A DNA stretch of 64,000 nucleotides, taken from the NCBI GenBank assembly GCA_017470245.1, contig JAFUEV010000059.1:1-64000 (forward strand). Reading direction: 5' to 3'. The notes under the pieces are model-generated. The model was not told where the DNA came from and ran no database searches. It was given only the letters and a program-made list of their open reading frames with translations. A program made the translations under genes and the position numbers. Shown piece by piece: positions 45,678 through 55,523 of the stretch (its first letter is position 1; every line of letters starts with the position of its first letter). This DNA comes from a bacterium. Lineage in GTDB: Bacteria; Cyanobacteriota; Vampirovibrionia; Gastranaerophilales; Gastranaerophilaceae.

Positions 45678-46298
45678 GTGACATCAACACTAGTTTTTAC
45701 GCTTTTTTTTATTTTAGCTTTCGTTTTTATTCTAAAAGACAGTATTATTGTCGTTAAACAACAAGAAGCTATTGTTATTGAAAGTTTGGGTAAATTTTCA
45801 AGAATATTATATGCCGGATTACATTTTATTGTTCCGTTTGTTGATGCGCCCAGACGAATAAATAGGATTGAAAAATGTATAACTCGAGATGGTCATACAT
45901 ATTATGCTCCGGTATATTCTAAAATTGTTGATTTAAAAGAAACAGTTTATGATTTTCAGGGACAAAACATAATTACAAAAGATAATGTTAAAATAAATGT
46001 TAATGTTATTTTGGATTACCAGATAATTGATCCTAAAAAAGCAGTATACCAAGTTGAAAACTTGCCTGAAGCTATTAAAAAATTGACTCAGACAAACTTA
46101 AGAAACCTTGTTGGTCAGTTATCATTAGATGAAGCTCTTGTTTCACGTGATGTAATAAATGATGAATTAAGAGAAATTTTTGGTAAAGTAGCAGATAAGT
46201 GGGGGATAAAAGTTAATCGTGTAGAACTTCAAGATATAATTCCTCCTGAATCTATTCAACAGTCAATGGAAAAAGAAAAGAAAACAGAACAAGAATAA
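45678..46298 (+). CDS. Stomatin/SPFH-domain protein, C-terminally truncated copy
   Basis: The 206-residue protein has an N-terminal membrane hairpin and an SPFH domain (residues about 25-185) that is very similar to the downstream full-length protein. It stops at MEKEKKTEQE, where the paralog continues into its long helical region. It thus lacks the coiled-coil oligomerisation tail. The start is GTG, with AAAGGGA unusually close (two bases). Parts of the SPFH coding DNA are nearly identical to the downstream gene, which suggests recent duplication or gene conversion. It may be nonfunctional or a regulatory short form. Confidence 0.82.
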   Translation: MTSTLVFTLFFILAFVFILKDSIIVVKQQEAIVIESLGKFSRILYAGLHFIVPFVDAPRRINRIEKCITRDGHTYYAPVYSKIVDLKETVYDFQGQNIITKDNVKINVNVILDYQIIDPKKAVYQVENLPEAIKKLTQTNLRNLVGQLSLDEALVSRDVINDELREIFGKVADKWGIKVNRVELQDIIPPESIQQSMEKEKKTEQE

Positions 46299-46334
46299 TA
46301 GTTATAAAAAATGTAGAAAGGGGAAAAGTACATT

Positions 46335-47327
46335 ATGGAAATATTCGGAACATTATTTATTTTTGTTTTTTTAATTGCAATTGCAGCATTAGTTATACTT
46401 GTAAAAAATTGCATTATTATCGTTAAACAACAACAGGCAGTTGTAATTGAAAGTTTTGGTAAATTTTCAAAAATATTAAATCCCGGGTTAAATTTTATTA
46501 TGCCTATTGTTGATACACCTCGTCAGATAATAAGAATAGAAAAAGGCAGAACACTTGACGGTCGTTTATATTCTGCTCCTTCATATTCTAAAGTTATTGA
46601 TTTAAGAGAAACCGTTTATGATTTCCCAAGACAAAACGTAATTACAAAAGATAACGTTACAATCAGTATCAATGCTCTTTTGTATTTCCAAATTGTTGAT
46701 CCGAAAAGAGCGGTATACCAAATCGAAAACTTGCCTGAAGCTATTGAAAAATTGACTCAGACAAACTTAAGAAACCTTGTTGGTCAATTAGCATTGGATG
46801 AAACACTTGTTTCTCGTGATATTATCAACGATAAATTGAGAGAAATCCTTGATAAAGCAACAGACAAATGGGGTGTAAAAGTTAACCGTGTAGAACTTCA
46901 AGATATTGTTCCTCCTGCATCTATTCAACAGGCAATGGAAAAAGAAAAGAAAGCAGAACAAGACAGACGTGCTACAATTCTTGAAGCTGAAGGTATTAAA
47001 AAATCTGCAATATTAACTGCAGAAGGTGAAAAAATGTCTGCAATTAACAGAGCAGAAGGTGAAAAACAAGCTGAAATTTTAAGAGCTGAAGGTGTGGCTC
47101 AGGCTCGTATTATAGAAGCTGATGCAGAAAAAGAAGCTATTTGCAGAATTATTAATGCATTGGCAGACAAAGGTAAACCGGACCAATATTTAATTGCTAT
47201 GAAATATTTGGAAACACTTGCAAATATAACAAAAGGCGATAATAATAAAGTCGTTTATATGCCTTATGAAGCAACGGGTATTTTAAGTTCTGTTGACGGT
47301 ATTAAACAAATGTTTGACAGAAAATAG
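46335..47327 (+). CDS. Stomatin-like SPFH-domain membrane protein (QmcA type)
   Basis: The 330-residue protein has one N-terminal membrane segment, the SPFH domain (PGLNFIMPIVDTPRQI through NRVELQDIVPPASIQQAMEKE) and a helical tail rich in Ala and Glu (AEGIKKSAILTAEGEKMSA). Stomatin homologs organise membrane microdomains and bind FtsH-type proteases in other bacteria. GAAAGGGGAAAAG precedes the ATG at a long distance. It follows the truncated copy by 36 bases and is followed by a terminator. Confidence 0.94.
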   Translation: MEIFGTLFIFVFLIAIAALVILVKNCIIIVKQQQAVVIESFGKFSKILNPGLNFIMPIVDTPRQIIRIEKGRTLDGRLYSAPSYSKVIDLRETVYDFPRQNVITKDNVTISINALLYFQIVDPKRAVYQIENLPEAIEKLTQTNLRNLVGQLALDETLVSRDIINDKLREILDKATDKWGVKVNRVELQDIVPPASIQQAMEKEKKAEQDRRATILEAEGIKKSAILTAEGEKMSAINRAEGEKQAEILRAEGVAQARIIEADAEKEAICRIINALADKGKPDQYLIAMKYLETLANITKGDNNKVVYMPYEATGILSSVDGIKQMFDRK

Positions 47328-47340
47328 TTTTAACTCTGCT

Positions 47341-47380
47341 AAAAAAGGCTTAAAGCAAATTCTTGTTTTAAGCCTTTTTT
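47341..47380 (+). terminator. NfeD/stomatin operon terminator
   Basis: AAAAAAGGCTTAAA pairs with TTTAAGCCTTTTTT, with the T run continuing the stem. Confidence 0.9.
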
Positions 47381-47391
47381 GTTCTTGAAAA

Positions 47392-47420
47392 TTGTTACTC
47401 GAATTTGTTTAATGTAAAAT
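47392..47420 (+). promoter_or_regulatory. DMT permease promoter, near-leaderless
   Basis: TTGTTA (47392-47397), 17 bases, TAAAAT (47415-47420). The expected +1 near 47427 leaves at most four bases before ATG 47431. Confidence 0.55.
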
Positions 47421-47430
47421 TAGTGTAATT

Positions 47431-48309
47431 ATGATTAATTTTTCTATAGTATTGTTTTTAATAGCAAGAATAATTGCAAATCCTCTCGGACAATTCTTTT
47501 CAAAAAAATTGTCAAAGGAAATACCTTGTTCTGTGATATGTTTTTACTCATATTTGTTATTGAGTTTGAGCTATTTCCCTTTTATAAAAAAATATATACA
47601 ACCTGAAACAATAACGCCGGATCTTATTACTCTTGTTATTATAGCAGGTGTTCTTAGTATACTGGGAACATTATTTTTTATAAAATCCGAAGAAGATGAA
47701 AAAATATCAGCAATAACTCCTGATAATTCTTTTATAAGTATAGTAGGACTTTTTTTTGCTTATATTCTTTTAAATGAATTACCTTCTATAATAGCTATGT
47801 TAGGTATATTATTGATTTTTACCGGTTCTAAAATAATATCGGATAATCCTTTTCATTTTTCATTTCCTGAACTAAAGAGGAAAGAAGTTCAGTATAAATT
47901 AATTTCGTTTTTGTTTGCAGCCGCACAGGTGGTTGTATTGAAAAAAATTATTATATATTCTTCCATAGAAACTTGCTTTATATTATGGTGCTTTATTTGT
48001 TGTATTCTTTCATTTCTGGTATTGTTTGTTTCAAAAAGAACGTTAAAATTTGATTATAGAATACACTTAATGCCATTAATGATAATTGCTATTTGTATTG
48101 GATTTATGCAATATGCCGCTAATTATGTATTGAATAATATGAATGTAGTTTATGCACTTTCATTATTTCAACTATCCTCTATATTTACATCATTTGCAGG
48201 CTTTAAATCATTTAATAAAAAAGAAATTATCAGAAAGACAATTGCTGCTTGTATAATGGTTTGTGGATCAATATTTATTGTATACTTGCTGACAGTTTAT
48301 ATGATATAA
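47431..48309 (+). CDS. DMT-superfamily (EamA-like) permease
   Basis: The 292-residue protein has about ten transmembrane helices in two halves, with a charged loop EEDEKISAITPDNSF after helix 3, similar to the SAIT motif of EamA transporters. ANYVLNNMNVVYALSLFQLS in the second half mirrors the first. Substrate is unknown. No Shine-Dalgarno sequence is present. Its 3' end overlaps the converging gene by 42 bases. Confidence 0.8.
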   Translation: MINFSIVLFLIARIIANPLGQFFSKKLSKEIPCSVICFYSYLLLSLSYFPFIKKYIQPETITPDLITLVIIAGVLSILGTLFFIKSEEDEKISAITPDNSFISIVGLFFAYILLNELPSIIAMLGILLIFTGSKIISDNPFHFSFPELKRKEVQYKLISFLFAAAQVVVLKKIIIYSSIETCFILWCFICCILSFLVLFVSKRTLKFDYRIHLMPLMIIAICIGFMQYAANYVLNNMNVVYALSLFQLSSIFTSFAGFKSFNKKEIIRKTIAACIMVCGSIFIVYLLTVYMI

Positions 48310-48777
48310 TCTAACCCATCCTAAGGCAATTATTGCAATACACAATACTATTATGCCAAAAATTGTCATCAAATCTTTATAATTAGATTCTTTTTGTGAA
48401 ATATTTTGAATTTTATTTTCATTATATTTTAGAAGCGAATCATAAGTATTTTCAGAAAGAAAACTGATATTTGTTCTATCTTTTAGATATACATGAAATT
48501 CTACTGAATTTTCATAATTTCTGCTATAAGGATCTTTTCTTGTATATATTTGGTAGATGTCATCTCTTTCAAAACTTATGTTTTTTACTTCCTTTTTAAA
48601 AAAGTTATATGATTTATATTGGCAAGAAGATGCATCGCAGACCAAAGTTTCTTGAACACTATCTGTAAATAAACAACTAATGAATAATAGAAAAGTCAAG
48701 AATAGAAAAAAGGGGATAAAAATCATTATTAAGGCTTTAATATCAGATTTTTCATTTGAAAATAATATTCCTAGCAT
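48268..48777 (-). CDS. Two-helix membrane protein of unknown function
   Basis: The 169-residue protein has a hydrophobic helix near the N terminus (ALIMIFIPFFLFLTFLLFI) and another near the C terminus (LMTIFGIIVLCIAIIALGWV). The domain between them (about residues 45-130) is beta-rich with two cysteines (CDASSC) and could be a small PH-like sensor. It overlaps the permease gene tail-to-tail. No ribosome binding site is visible; TACATA lies six bases before the ATG. Confidence 0.65.
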   Translation of the reverse strand: MLGILFSNEKSDIKALIMIFIPFFLFLTFLLFISCLFTDSVQETLVCDASSCQYKSYNFFKKEVKNISFERDDIYQIYTRKDPYSRNYENSVEFHVYLKDRTNISFLSENTYDSLLKYNENKIQNISQKESNYKDLMTIFGIIVLCIAIIALGWVRLYHINCQQVYNKY

Positions 48778-48900
48778 ATTAACTATGTACCCAACAAAAA
48801 AAATTTAAAACTATTGTTTGAAATTTGGCTATTTTTGGGTTAAATTTTTAAATAGTTAAACAAAAATAATGCAAGACTAGGAGAGCATGGAGGTCATAAA

Positions 48901-51900
48901 ATGACAAAGAAAACAATTACGGTTGACGGTAACTACGCTGCCGCTCATGTGGCTTATGCTTTAAGCGAAGTATCCGCAATCTACCCTATCACTCCTTCAT
49001 CAACAATGGGTGAATGGATTGACGAATGGGCTTCACAACACAAAAAAAATATCTGGGGACAAGAAGTAAGAGTTGCAGAAATGCAATCTGAAGCAGGTGC
49101 AGCAGGTGCCGTTCACGGTTCTCTTGCAGCTGGTGCTTTAACTTCAACCTATACTGCATCACAAGGTTTATTATTAATGATTCCTGTAATGCACAAAGTA
49201 GCAGGTGAAATGCTTCCTTCTGTTATTCACGTAGCAGCAAGAGCATTGGCAGCACAATCACTTGCAATATTTGGTGACCATACAGATGTTATGGGATGTC
49301 GTAATACCGGATACGCAATGTTAGCGGCTAACTCAGTTCAAGAAGAAATGGATTTAGCTTTAGTTGCTCATTTGGCAACATATAAAGCAAAAGTTCCTTT
49401 CCTTCAATTCTTTGACGGTTTTAGAACATCTCACGAAGTTCATAAAATTGAAGAAATATCTTATGAAGATATTGCAAAATTAGTTGAACCTAAATATATT
49501 GAAGAATTCAGACAAAGAGCTTTAAGACCTGAAGCTCCTGTATGTAAAGTTGGTGCTCAAAATACCGACGTATATTTCCAAGGTCGTGAAACAGTAAACA
49601 AATACTATAATGCAACACCTGATATCGTTCAAGAATATATGGATAAAGTTGCAGCAGTTACAGGAAGACAATATCATCCGTTTGATTATGTTGGTGCTCC
49701 TGATGCTACTGATGTTATAGTTGCTATGGGTTCCGGTTGTGAAACAATTGAAGAAACAATCGAATATTTGAACTCTCACAGAGGTACAAAATACGGTTTG
49801 GTTAAAGTAAGATTATACAGACCGTTCGATGTTAAACGTTTCAATGCTGCACTTCCTAAATCAGTAAAACGTATTACTGTTTTAGACAGAACAAAAGAAC
49901 CAGGTTCAATAGGTGAACCTTTATACTTAGATGTTGTTGCAGCATTAGAAAACAAAGATGTCAGAGTTATTGGCGGTCGTTACGGTTTATCTTCAAAAGA
50001 ATTTACACCGTCTATGGTATTAGCAGTATATAAACATGCTGAAAATAACGGATTCCATGGGTTCACAGTAGGTATTGAAGATGATGTTACAAATAAATCA
50101 TTAAAAGTAACAGAACATATCGTAACAGAACCCGAAGGAACTACAAACTGTATGTTCTGGGGCTTAGGTTCAGATGGTACTGTTGGTGCTAACAAAAACT
50201 CAATAAAAATTATCGGTCAATATACAGATAAAGATGCTCAAGCATACTTTGCTTATGACTCTAAAAAATCATTTGGTGTAACTGTTTCTCACTTAAGATT
50301 TGGTGATAAACCTATTAAATCAACATATTTAATTACTGCACCTGATTTTGTATCTTGTTCAGCTCATTCTTATATTGGCAGATATGACCTTCTTAAAGGT
50401 ATAAAAGAAGGCGCTACATTCTTGTTAAACAGCCCTTATACAAAAGAAGAAGCATTTAGTCATTTAACAAGAGATATGCAAAAAACAATCATTGAAAAGA
50501 AAGTTAAATTCTACAATGTTGACGCTGAAAAATTAATCAAAGAACAACCCGGTCTTAGAGGTAAAGGTGCAAACACAGTTATGATGGTTGCATACTTCAA
50601 AGTATCAGGTATAATTCCGTTTGAACAAGCTCTTGAAGGTATGAGAGAAATGACAAAGAAAACCTTTAAGAAAAAAGGCGATGATGTTGTAAATATGAAC
50701 CTTGCTTTAATAGATGCAGCAGTTAATGCAACTGAAGAAGTTGTTATTCCTGCTTCTTTAGATGGTGTTAAGGCAGCTGATGACGTTCAAATGATTCCTT
50801 CTCATGCAGATGAATTTGCAAAGAAAATTATTGAACCTTGTATGCGTCAAAAGGGTGATGATATCCCTGTTTCCGCTATGAGTGTTGATGGTGTTATCCC
50901 AACAGGAACAGCTAAACTTGAAAAACGTGGTATAGCTCCGAGAGTTCCAAAATGGGTTAGCGAAAATTGTTTACAATGTGGTGTTTGTGCTTCTGCATGT
51001 CCACATGCAGCAATCAGAACAAAATTAATTGAAGAAAAAGACTTAGCAAAAGCTCCTTCTTCATTTAAAACAATTCCTGCAAAACCTGCAGCTGCTGATG
51101 AAAAATTCAAAGTTCAAGTTTATTGTATGGATTGTACAGGTTGCGGTGTTTGTTTGGATCAATGTCCAACAATGAAAATGCCTAAAGAAAAACAAGCTCT
51201 TACATGGTCAACTATAGAAGATGAAACCGCAGCAGGTGAAATGGAAAATGAAAACTTCTTTGATGCATTACCGGATAATGTAATGGGAAGAAACACAACA
51301 AAAACAATAAAAGGTGCAATGCTAAGAAAACCGTTGTTTGAATTTTCAGGTGCTTGTGCTGGTTGTGGTGAAACTCCTTATGTTAAATTAGTTTCACAGT
51401 TATTTGGTGAAAATGCTATAGTTGCAAACGCAACAGGTTGCTCATCAATATATTCAGGTACATTCCCTACAATTCCTTATACAACAAATAAGGAAGGCAG
51501 AGGACCTGCTTGGGCAAATTCATTATTTGAAGATAATGCAGAATTCGGTTTCGGTATGAGATTAGCAGTTGATCAAAACAGAGAAACTTTAAAATCTTAT
51601 GTTGAAAAAGTAGTAGCTGATGAAAAAGCACCTGCAGACTTAAAAGAAGCTTTACAAGGTGCAATGGCTCATTTCGATAATTCTAAAACACCTGAAGCAG
51701 TTGAAGCACAAAACAAAGCAAAAGCTGCAATTGCAAAATATGCAGGTTCAGGTTGTCCAAACTTGGCAAAAGTTAAAGAATTACAAGATTACTTTACTGA
51801 TAAATCAGTTTGGATTATAGGTGGTGACGGTTGGGCTAACGATATCGGATATGGTGGTATTGACCATGTTCTTGCTCAAAACAAAAACGTTAATATCCTT

Positions 51901-52437
51901 GTATTAGATACCGAAGTATATTCAAATACCGGCGGTCAAGCATCAAAATCAACACCAACCGGTGCTGTTGCGAAATTCGCTACAGGCGGTAAGAGAACAT
52001 ATAAGAAGAATATGGGCTTAATGAGTATGTCTTATGGATATGTTTATGTTGCTTCAGTTGCACTTGGTGCAGACAGAATGCAAACATTAAAAGCATTCCA
52101 AGAAGCTGAAGCTTATGACGGTCCTTCTATCATCTTTGCTTATGCTCCTTGTATTGCTCACGGTATCGATATGAGTAAAACTCAAACAGAACAAAAACGT
52201 GCTGTTGATGCAGGTTATTTCCCATTATACAGATATAATCCTGCAAATGAACAACCGTTTACTTGGGATGCTAAAGATCCTAAAGATAGCTTCCAAGACT
52301 TTATACGTTCTGAAGGCAGATATAAGTCATTACTTAAAACAAATCCTGAAGCTGCAGAAACATTGTATTCTCAAGCAGAAAAGGATGCTGCAAAACGTAT
52401 GTCTGTATTCAAATCTGTTGGTGAATTAATAAAATAG
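48901..52437 (+). CDS. nifJ: Pyruvate:ferredoxin (flavodoxin) oxidoreductase
   Basis: This 1178-residue single-chain enzyme converts pyruvate and CoA to acetyl-CoA, CO2 and reduced ferredoxin, the key anaerobic step. The domains are in order: N-terminal domain with YPITPSSTMGEW, the CoA and gamma-type regions, a two-cluster ferredoxin domain (CLQCGVCASACP and CMDCTGCGVCLDQCP, residues about 695-760), then the thiamine diphosphate domain with CAGCGETPY, GDGWANDIGYGG and DTEVYSNTGGQ. Its codons look more constrained than those of the neighbours, in line with high expression. GGAGG precedes the ATG, and a long terminator follows. Confidence 0.98.
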   Translation: MTKKTITVDGNYAAAHVAYALSEVSAIYPITPSSTMGEWIDEWASQHKKNIWGQEVRVAEMQSEAGAAGAVHGSLAAGALTSTYTASQGLLLMIPVMHKVAGEMLPSVIHVAARALAAQSLAIFGDHTDVMGCRNTGYAMLAANSVQEEMDLALVAHLATYKAKVPFLQFFDGFRTSHEVHKIEEISYEDIAKLVEPKYIEEFRQRALRPEAPVCKVGAQNTDVYFQGRETVNKYYNATPDIVQEYMDKVAAVTGRQYHPFDYVGAPDATDVIVAMGSGCETIEETIEYLNSHRGTKYGLVKVRLYRPFDVKRFNAALPKSVKRITVLDRTKEPGSIGEPLYLDVVAALENKDVRVIGGRYGLSSKEFTPSMVLAVYKHAENNGFHGFTVGIEDDVTNKSLKVTEHIVTEPEGTTNCMFWGLGSDGTVGANKNSIKIIGQYTDKDAQAYFAYDSKKSFGVTVSHLRFGDKPIKSTYLITAPDFVSCSAHSYIGRYDLLKGIKEGATFLLNSPYTKEEAFSHLTRDMQKTIIEKKVKFYNVDAEKLIKEQPGLRGKGANTVMMVAYFKVSGIIPFEQALEGMREMTKKTFKKKGDDVVNMNLALIDAAVNATEEVVIPASLDGVKAADDVQMIPSHADEFAKKIIEPCMRQKGDDIPVSAMSVDGVIPTGTAKLEKRGIAPRVPKWVSENCLQCGVCASACPHAAIRTKLIEEKDLAKAPSSFKTIPAKPAAADEKFKVQVYCMDCTGCGVCLDQCPTMKMPKEKQALTWSTIEDETAAGEMENENFFDALPDNVMGRNTTKTIKGAMLRKPLFEFSGACAGCGETPYVKLVSQLFGENAIVANATGCSSIYSGTFPTIPYTTNKEGRGPAWANSLFEDNAEFGFGMRLAVDQNRETLKSYVEKVVADEKAPADLKEALQGAMAHFDNSKTPEAVEAQNKAKAAIAKYAGSGCPNLAKVKELQDYFTDKSVWIIGGDGWANDIGYGGIDHVLAQNKNVNILVLDTEVYSNTGGQASKSTPTGAVAKFATGGKRTYKKNMGLMSMSYGYVYVASVALGADRMQTLKAFQEAEAYDGPSIIFAYAPCIAHGIDMSKTQTEQKRAVDAGYFPLYRYNPANEQPFTWDAKDPKDSFQDFIRSEGRYKSLLKTNPEAAETLYSQAEKDAAKRMSVFKSVGELIK

Positions 52438-52453
52438 TATATCAACAATGATT

Positions 52454-52490
52454 AAGAAGGTGCCTGTGCGAACAGGCACCTTCTTTTATA
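52454..52490 (+). terminator. nifJ terminator
   Basis: AAGAAGGTGCCTGT pairs perfectly with ACAGGCACCTTCTT across GCGA, followed by TTTAT. Confidence 0.95.
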
Positions 52491-52521
52491 AAAATTTTAA
52501 ATAAATAAAGTTTCAATTAGT

Positions 52522-52965
52522 CTATTTCATAATTTTAAAAATAGCTTTTTTAACATGACTGTCATTGTCGATTGATAAAGCAGGCATGTGTGCATCTTCC
52601 GGAAAGAATATTAAAAACGTAGTATTATCAGCTAAGAGTTTATCTACATTGCCTTTTAAAAACATTACGTCTTTTTCTGTATTATATTCTTCACTTACAG
52701 TAGTATTTTCAATATTTGTATAGCCCATATATTCTTTACCAGATACAACAACTTGAATATCTATATATTTTTTGTGGGCTTCTAATTTTTGTGTTTGTTT
52801 TGTTTCGTATTCCTGCAGATTAAAAAATACATCATTTCCTCTAAGTTCATGCTTTCCACATGCCATATTTGATAAATTATTGTTTTTTAAATAATCAAAC
52901 ACTAATTTAAAATCTTTATGCAGGTTTTCGTATTTTTTTGAATTAGCCAATTTGTCAATAATCAT
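52522..52965 (-). CDS. YhcH/YjgK/YiaL-family protein
   Basis: The 147-residue cupin-like protein has the family features HELRGNDVFFNLQEYETK, EAHKKYIDIQVVVSG and FLIFFPEDAHMPAL, which supply the metal-binding Glu and His residues. Relatives act as sugar anomerases or in sialic acid use (NanQ) or with beta-galactosidase (EbgC). No sugar genes are adjacent, so the substrate is open. AAGGAGG precedes the ATG. Confidence 0.88.
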   Translation of the reverse strand: MIIDKLANSKKYENLHKDFKLVFDYLKNNNLSNMACGKHELRGNDVFFNLQEYETKQTQKLEAHKKYIDIQVVVSGKEYMGYTNIENTTVSEEYNTEKDVMFLKGNVDKLLADNTTFLIFFPEDAHMPALSIDNDSHVKKAIFKIMK

Positions 52966-53048
52966 AACTATTTCCTCCTTAGAAATAAATGTAACACAAA
53001 ATTTTACATTTGTTAATTAATGGGCAATTATGCGATTAAAAAAAACTT

Positions 53049-53100
53049 TATAGATATATAGGGGAAAATAACAGACTATAGATTTTTATAGGGGAAAATA
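53049..53100 (+). repeat. Duplicated 24-28 bp leader element
   Basis: TATAG plus an AT stretch and TATAGGGGAAAATA occurs twice (from 53049 and from 53077) just before the small gene. Both copies contain an -10-like and a GGGG ribosome-binding element, but only the second is followed by an ATG. Confidence 0.55.
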
Positions 53101-53303
53101 TGAACGAAGAACAATTAAGTGTAGTTTTAGGAACGATTAGTGAACCGGTTAAAAACGTCTACAAGTTAAGGTCAAGAAAAGAAGTTGATGAAATTCAAAG
53201 ATTAATAAGAATTTTTAAAATTAACGAAGAACAAAAAATTAAACACAAAATGCTTGCCATAAAGAATCTGGCAACTATGAAAGTTGTATATAGTAATAAT
53301 TAA
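53100..53303 (+). CDS. Small basic protein of unknown function
   Basis: The 67-residue protein is charged and helical (KLRSRKEVDEIQRLIRIFKI, then KINEEQKIKHKMLAIKN). GGGGAAAAT precedes the ATG. It has no known motif and abuts the converging acetyltransferase gene with no spare base. Composition would permit nucleic acid binding, but that is speculation. Confidence 0.6.
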   Translation: MNEEQLSVVLGTISEPVKNVYKLRSRKEVDEIQRLIRIFKINEEQKIKHKMLAIKNLATMKVVYSNN

Positions 53304-54296
53304 TTAAATATTTTTAGGATGGTATGCCTGAGGATATGTGTATTCCTCAGCAAAACCTATTGCATTATACATGCTGACAGCGGCAACGTTGTCAGCATCA
53401 CAACTTGCATTTAGTTCTTTTAAAGACCAGCCTTCTGTTATTGCTGAATTTAATAAGTCATCTAAAAGAAGTTTTAGTAATACTTTTCCGTAACCCTGAT
53501 TTCTGTGCTTCTTTAGAATTGCAACTATAGGTACATTTGCTATTTTGTCGTTTGTTAAATTAGCGAAACAAAATCCAACGGGATGTTTTTTGTAAAGTAA
53601 TACTTTTGTAATTTCAGGTAAAAATTTTCCGTAAACATTTTCTGTAATTTTTTCAACAATATCTTTGCATCCCTTTGTTGTTAAGAAACGACTGTCAAAC
53701 AGAGCATCAGATGAATCTTTGAACGCTTGATGTACAATTTCTGCAGCATCTTTTGAATAAATTGATTTCCAATTAGTAATCGTATATTCACCCGGAAGTT
53801 TTGGTAAATATAATTCTTTTGTTTTGTTAAGAGCGGAAATATCTGCCAAGTTAAAGCCCATAACTGCAGTATTAACAATTTTAAAACCAAATGTTTGAAT
53901 GTCTTGTGCAAATGCACTTTGTTTACCCAATAACGGATAGGTTACAACTTTTTCTCTCATTAATATTTTATTTTGTTCTATAAATTTATCCAGAAGGACT
54001 TTTCTTTTTGCATTAAGGTTTTCATTTCCAATACAATGTATTATATTTAGTTCTAATGATTCCGATACTAGAGTTGTATATACCAAAAAACCGGTCGGAA
54101 TATCATCTTCAAATAAAATAAGACATTGAAGCAACCCATCTTCAACACTTTTTATAAAATTAGGATACGATAGTGGTTCCAATTCAAAGTTATAATCGGA
54201 AAACGCATTCATTTTGAAGTCGTTATAAACTCCTGAAAAAATTCTGAAATAATTTGAATTATATGATTCTACTTTGTATATAGTTAAATTTGCCAT
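53304..54296 (-). CDS. GNAT-family N-acetyltransferase
   Basis: The 330-residue protein has a C-terminal GNAT domain: the acetyl-CoA binding motif KKHRNQGYGKVLLKLLLD near residue 250 and the later NVAAVSMYNAIGF. The N-terminal half may be a second, degenerate GNAT-like domain (FEDDIPTGFLVYTTL). The acceptor is unknown. It follows ribBA by 11 bases on the same strand, which suggests cotranscription with riboflavin synthesis. Confidence 0.85.
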   Translation of the reverse strand: MANLTIYKVESYNSNYFRIFSGVYNDFKMNAFSDYNFELEPLSYPNFIKSVEDGLLQCLILFEDDIPTGFLVYTTLVSESLELNIIHCIGNENLNAKRKVLLDKFIEQNKILMREKVVTYPLLGKQSAFAQDIQTFGFKIVNTAVMGFNLADISALNKTKELYLPKLPGEYTITNWKSIYSKDAAEIVHQAFKDSSDALFDSRFLTTKGCKDIVEKITENVYGKFLPEITKVLLYKKHPVGFCFANLTNDKIANVPIVAILKKHRNQGYGKVLLKLLLDDLLNSAITEGWSLKELNASCDADNVAAVSMYNAIGFAEEYTYPQAYHPKNI

Positions 54297-54307
54297 AATT
54301 TTATTCT

Positions 54308-55522
54308 CTACAGTTCAATTAAGTGTTCCATTTTGTCTATTTTTGTGTGAATGTATCTTTCGTTATATTTGTTAAGCTGGGTTTTTAGTGCAACTCTTTC
54401 AGTTATTTCAAGCCCGTATCCCTTTAGTGCAATAATTTTAGTCGGATTGTTTGTTATGAGTTTTATTTTTGTATAACCTAAATCTCTTAAAATTTGTGCG
54501 CCTATACCATAATTTCTTAAGTCGGGCTGAAAACCTAAGGAAATGTTTGCCTGAACGGTGTCTTGTCCTTTTTCTTGAAGCGCATAGGCTTTTATTTTAT
54601 TTACAAGCCCGATACCTCTGCCTTCATGTCCTCTTATATATACAAGAGCACCTTTCCCGTATTCTTCAATTGTTCTTAGGGCTGTTTCAAGCTGATTTTG
54701 ACAATCACATCTCTTTGAGTGAAAAATATCACCGGTTAAGCATTCTGAGTGTACTCTAACCATCGGTATTTTATCAGAACCATCATCTTTTACTATTGCA
54801 ACCTGATCATTACCTCCAAGCTTGTTTGTGTATCCGTATACTTTAAATGTACCGAAATCAGAAGGAAGGTTAGCAACAGCTTCACGTTTTATGAACATTT
54901 CTTTTTGTAATCTGTATTCTATTAATTGCGCTACAGTAACAAATTTTAGGTTGTGCTTTTTAGAAAACTCAACAAGATTATCACGTCTTGCCATTGTTCC
55001 GTCTTCATTAACAATTTCGCAAATAACTGCTGCCGGAATAAGTCCTGCAAGTCTTGAAAGGTCAACAGATGCTTCAGTGTGTCCTACTCTTTCCAGTACT
55101 CCGCCTTTTCTTGCAATAAGAGGGAAAATATGTCCAGGTTTGGATAAATCTGATGATGTCGCATCGGGAGCAACTGCAACTTCTATTGTTTTTGCTCTGT
55201 CAAAAGCACTTACGCCTGTTGTTACACCGTATTTTTTAACAGCATCAATACTTTGAGTGAATGCGGTACCTTTGGGGTCGGTATTATGGCTAACCATTTC
55301 TGATAAACCTAAACTGTCAGCTTTTTCTCTTGTCAGAGCAAGACAAACAACGCCTTTACACTGGGAAATTAGGAAATTAATAATTTCAGGGGTTGCATAT
55401 TGTGCAGGAATTATGACATCTCCCTCATTTTCTCTGTCTTCATCATCGGCAACTATAACCGGTTTTCCGTTTTTAAAATCCTCTATTGCTTCATCTATTG
55501 TATTAAATTTAATTTCACTCAT
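54308..55522 (-). CDS. ribBA: Bifunctional 3,4-dihydroxy-2-butanone 4-phosphate synthase / GTP cyclohydrolase II
   Basis: This 404-residue fusion supplies both precursors of riboflavin. Residues 1-200 are RibB ([16 protein letters not shown] acidic loop, [14 protein letters not shown]). Residues 205-404 are RibA with the zinc cysteines in [26 protein letters not shown] and LITNNPTKI. The start is one base after the ribE stop, so translation is coupled. Both active sites look complete. Confidence 0.97.
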   Translation of the reverse strand: MSEIKFNTIDEAIEDFKNGKPVIVADDEDRENEGDVIIPAQYATPEIINFLISQCKGVVCLALTREKADSLGLSEMVSHNTDPKGTAFTQSIDAVKKYGVTTGVSAFDRAKTIEVAVAPDATSSDLSKPGHIFPLIARKGGVLERVGHTEASVDLSRLAGLIPAAVICEIVNEDGTMARRDNLVEFSKKHNLKFVTVAQLIEYRLQKEMFIKREAVANLPSDFGTFKVYGYTNKLGGNDQVAIVKDDGSDKIPMVRVHSECLTGDIFHSKRCDCQNQLETALRTIEEYGKGALVYIRGHEGRGIGLVNKIKAYALQEKGQDTVQANISLGFQPDLRNYGIGAQILRDLGYTKIKLITNNPTKIIALKGYGLEITERVALKTQLNKYNERYIHTKIDKMEHLIEL

Positions 55523-55523
55523 T

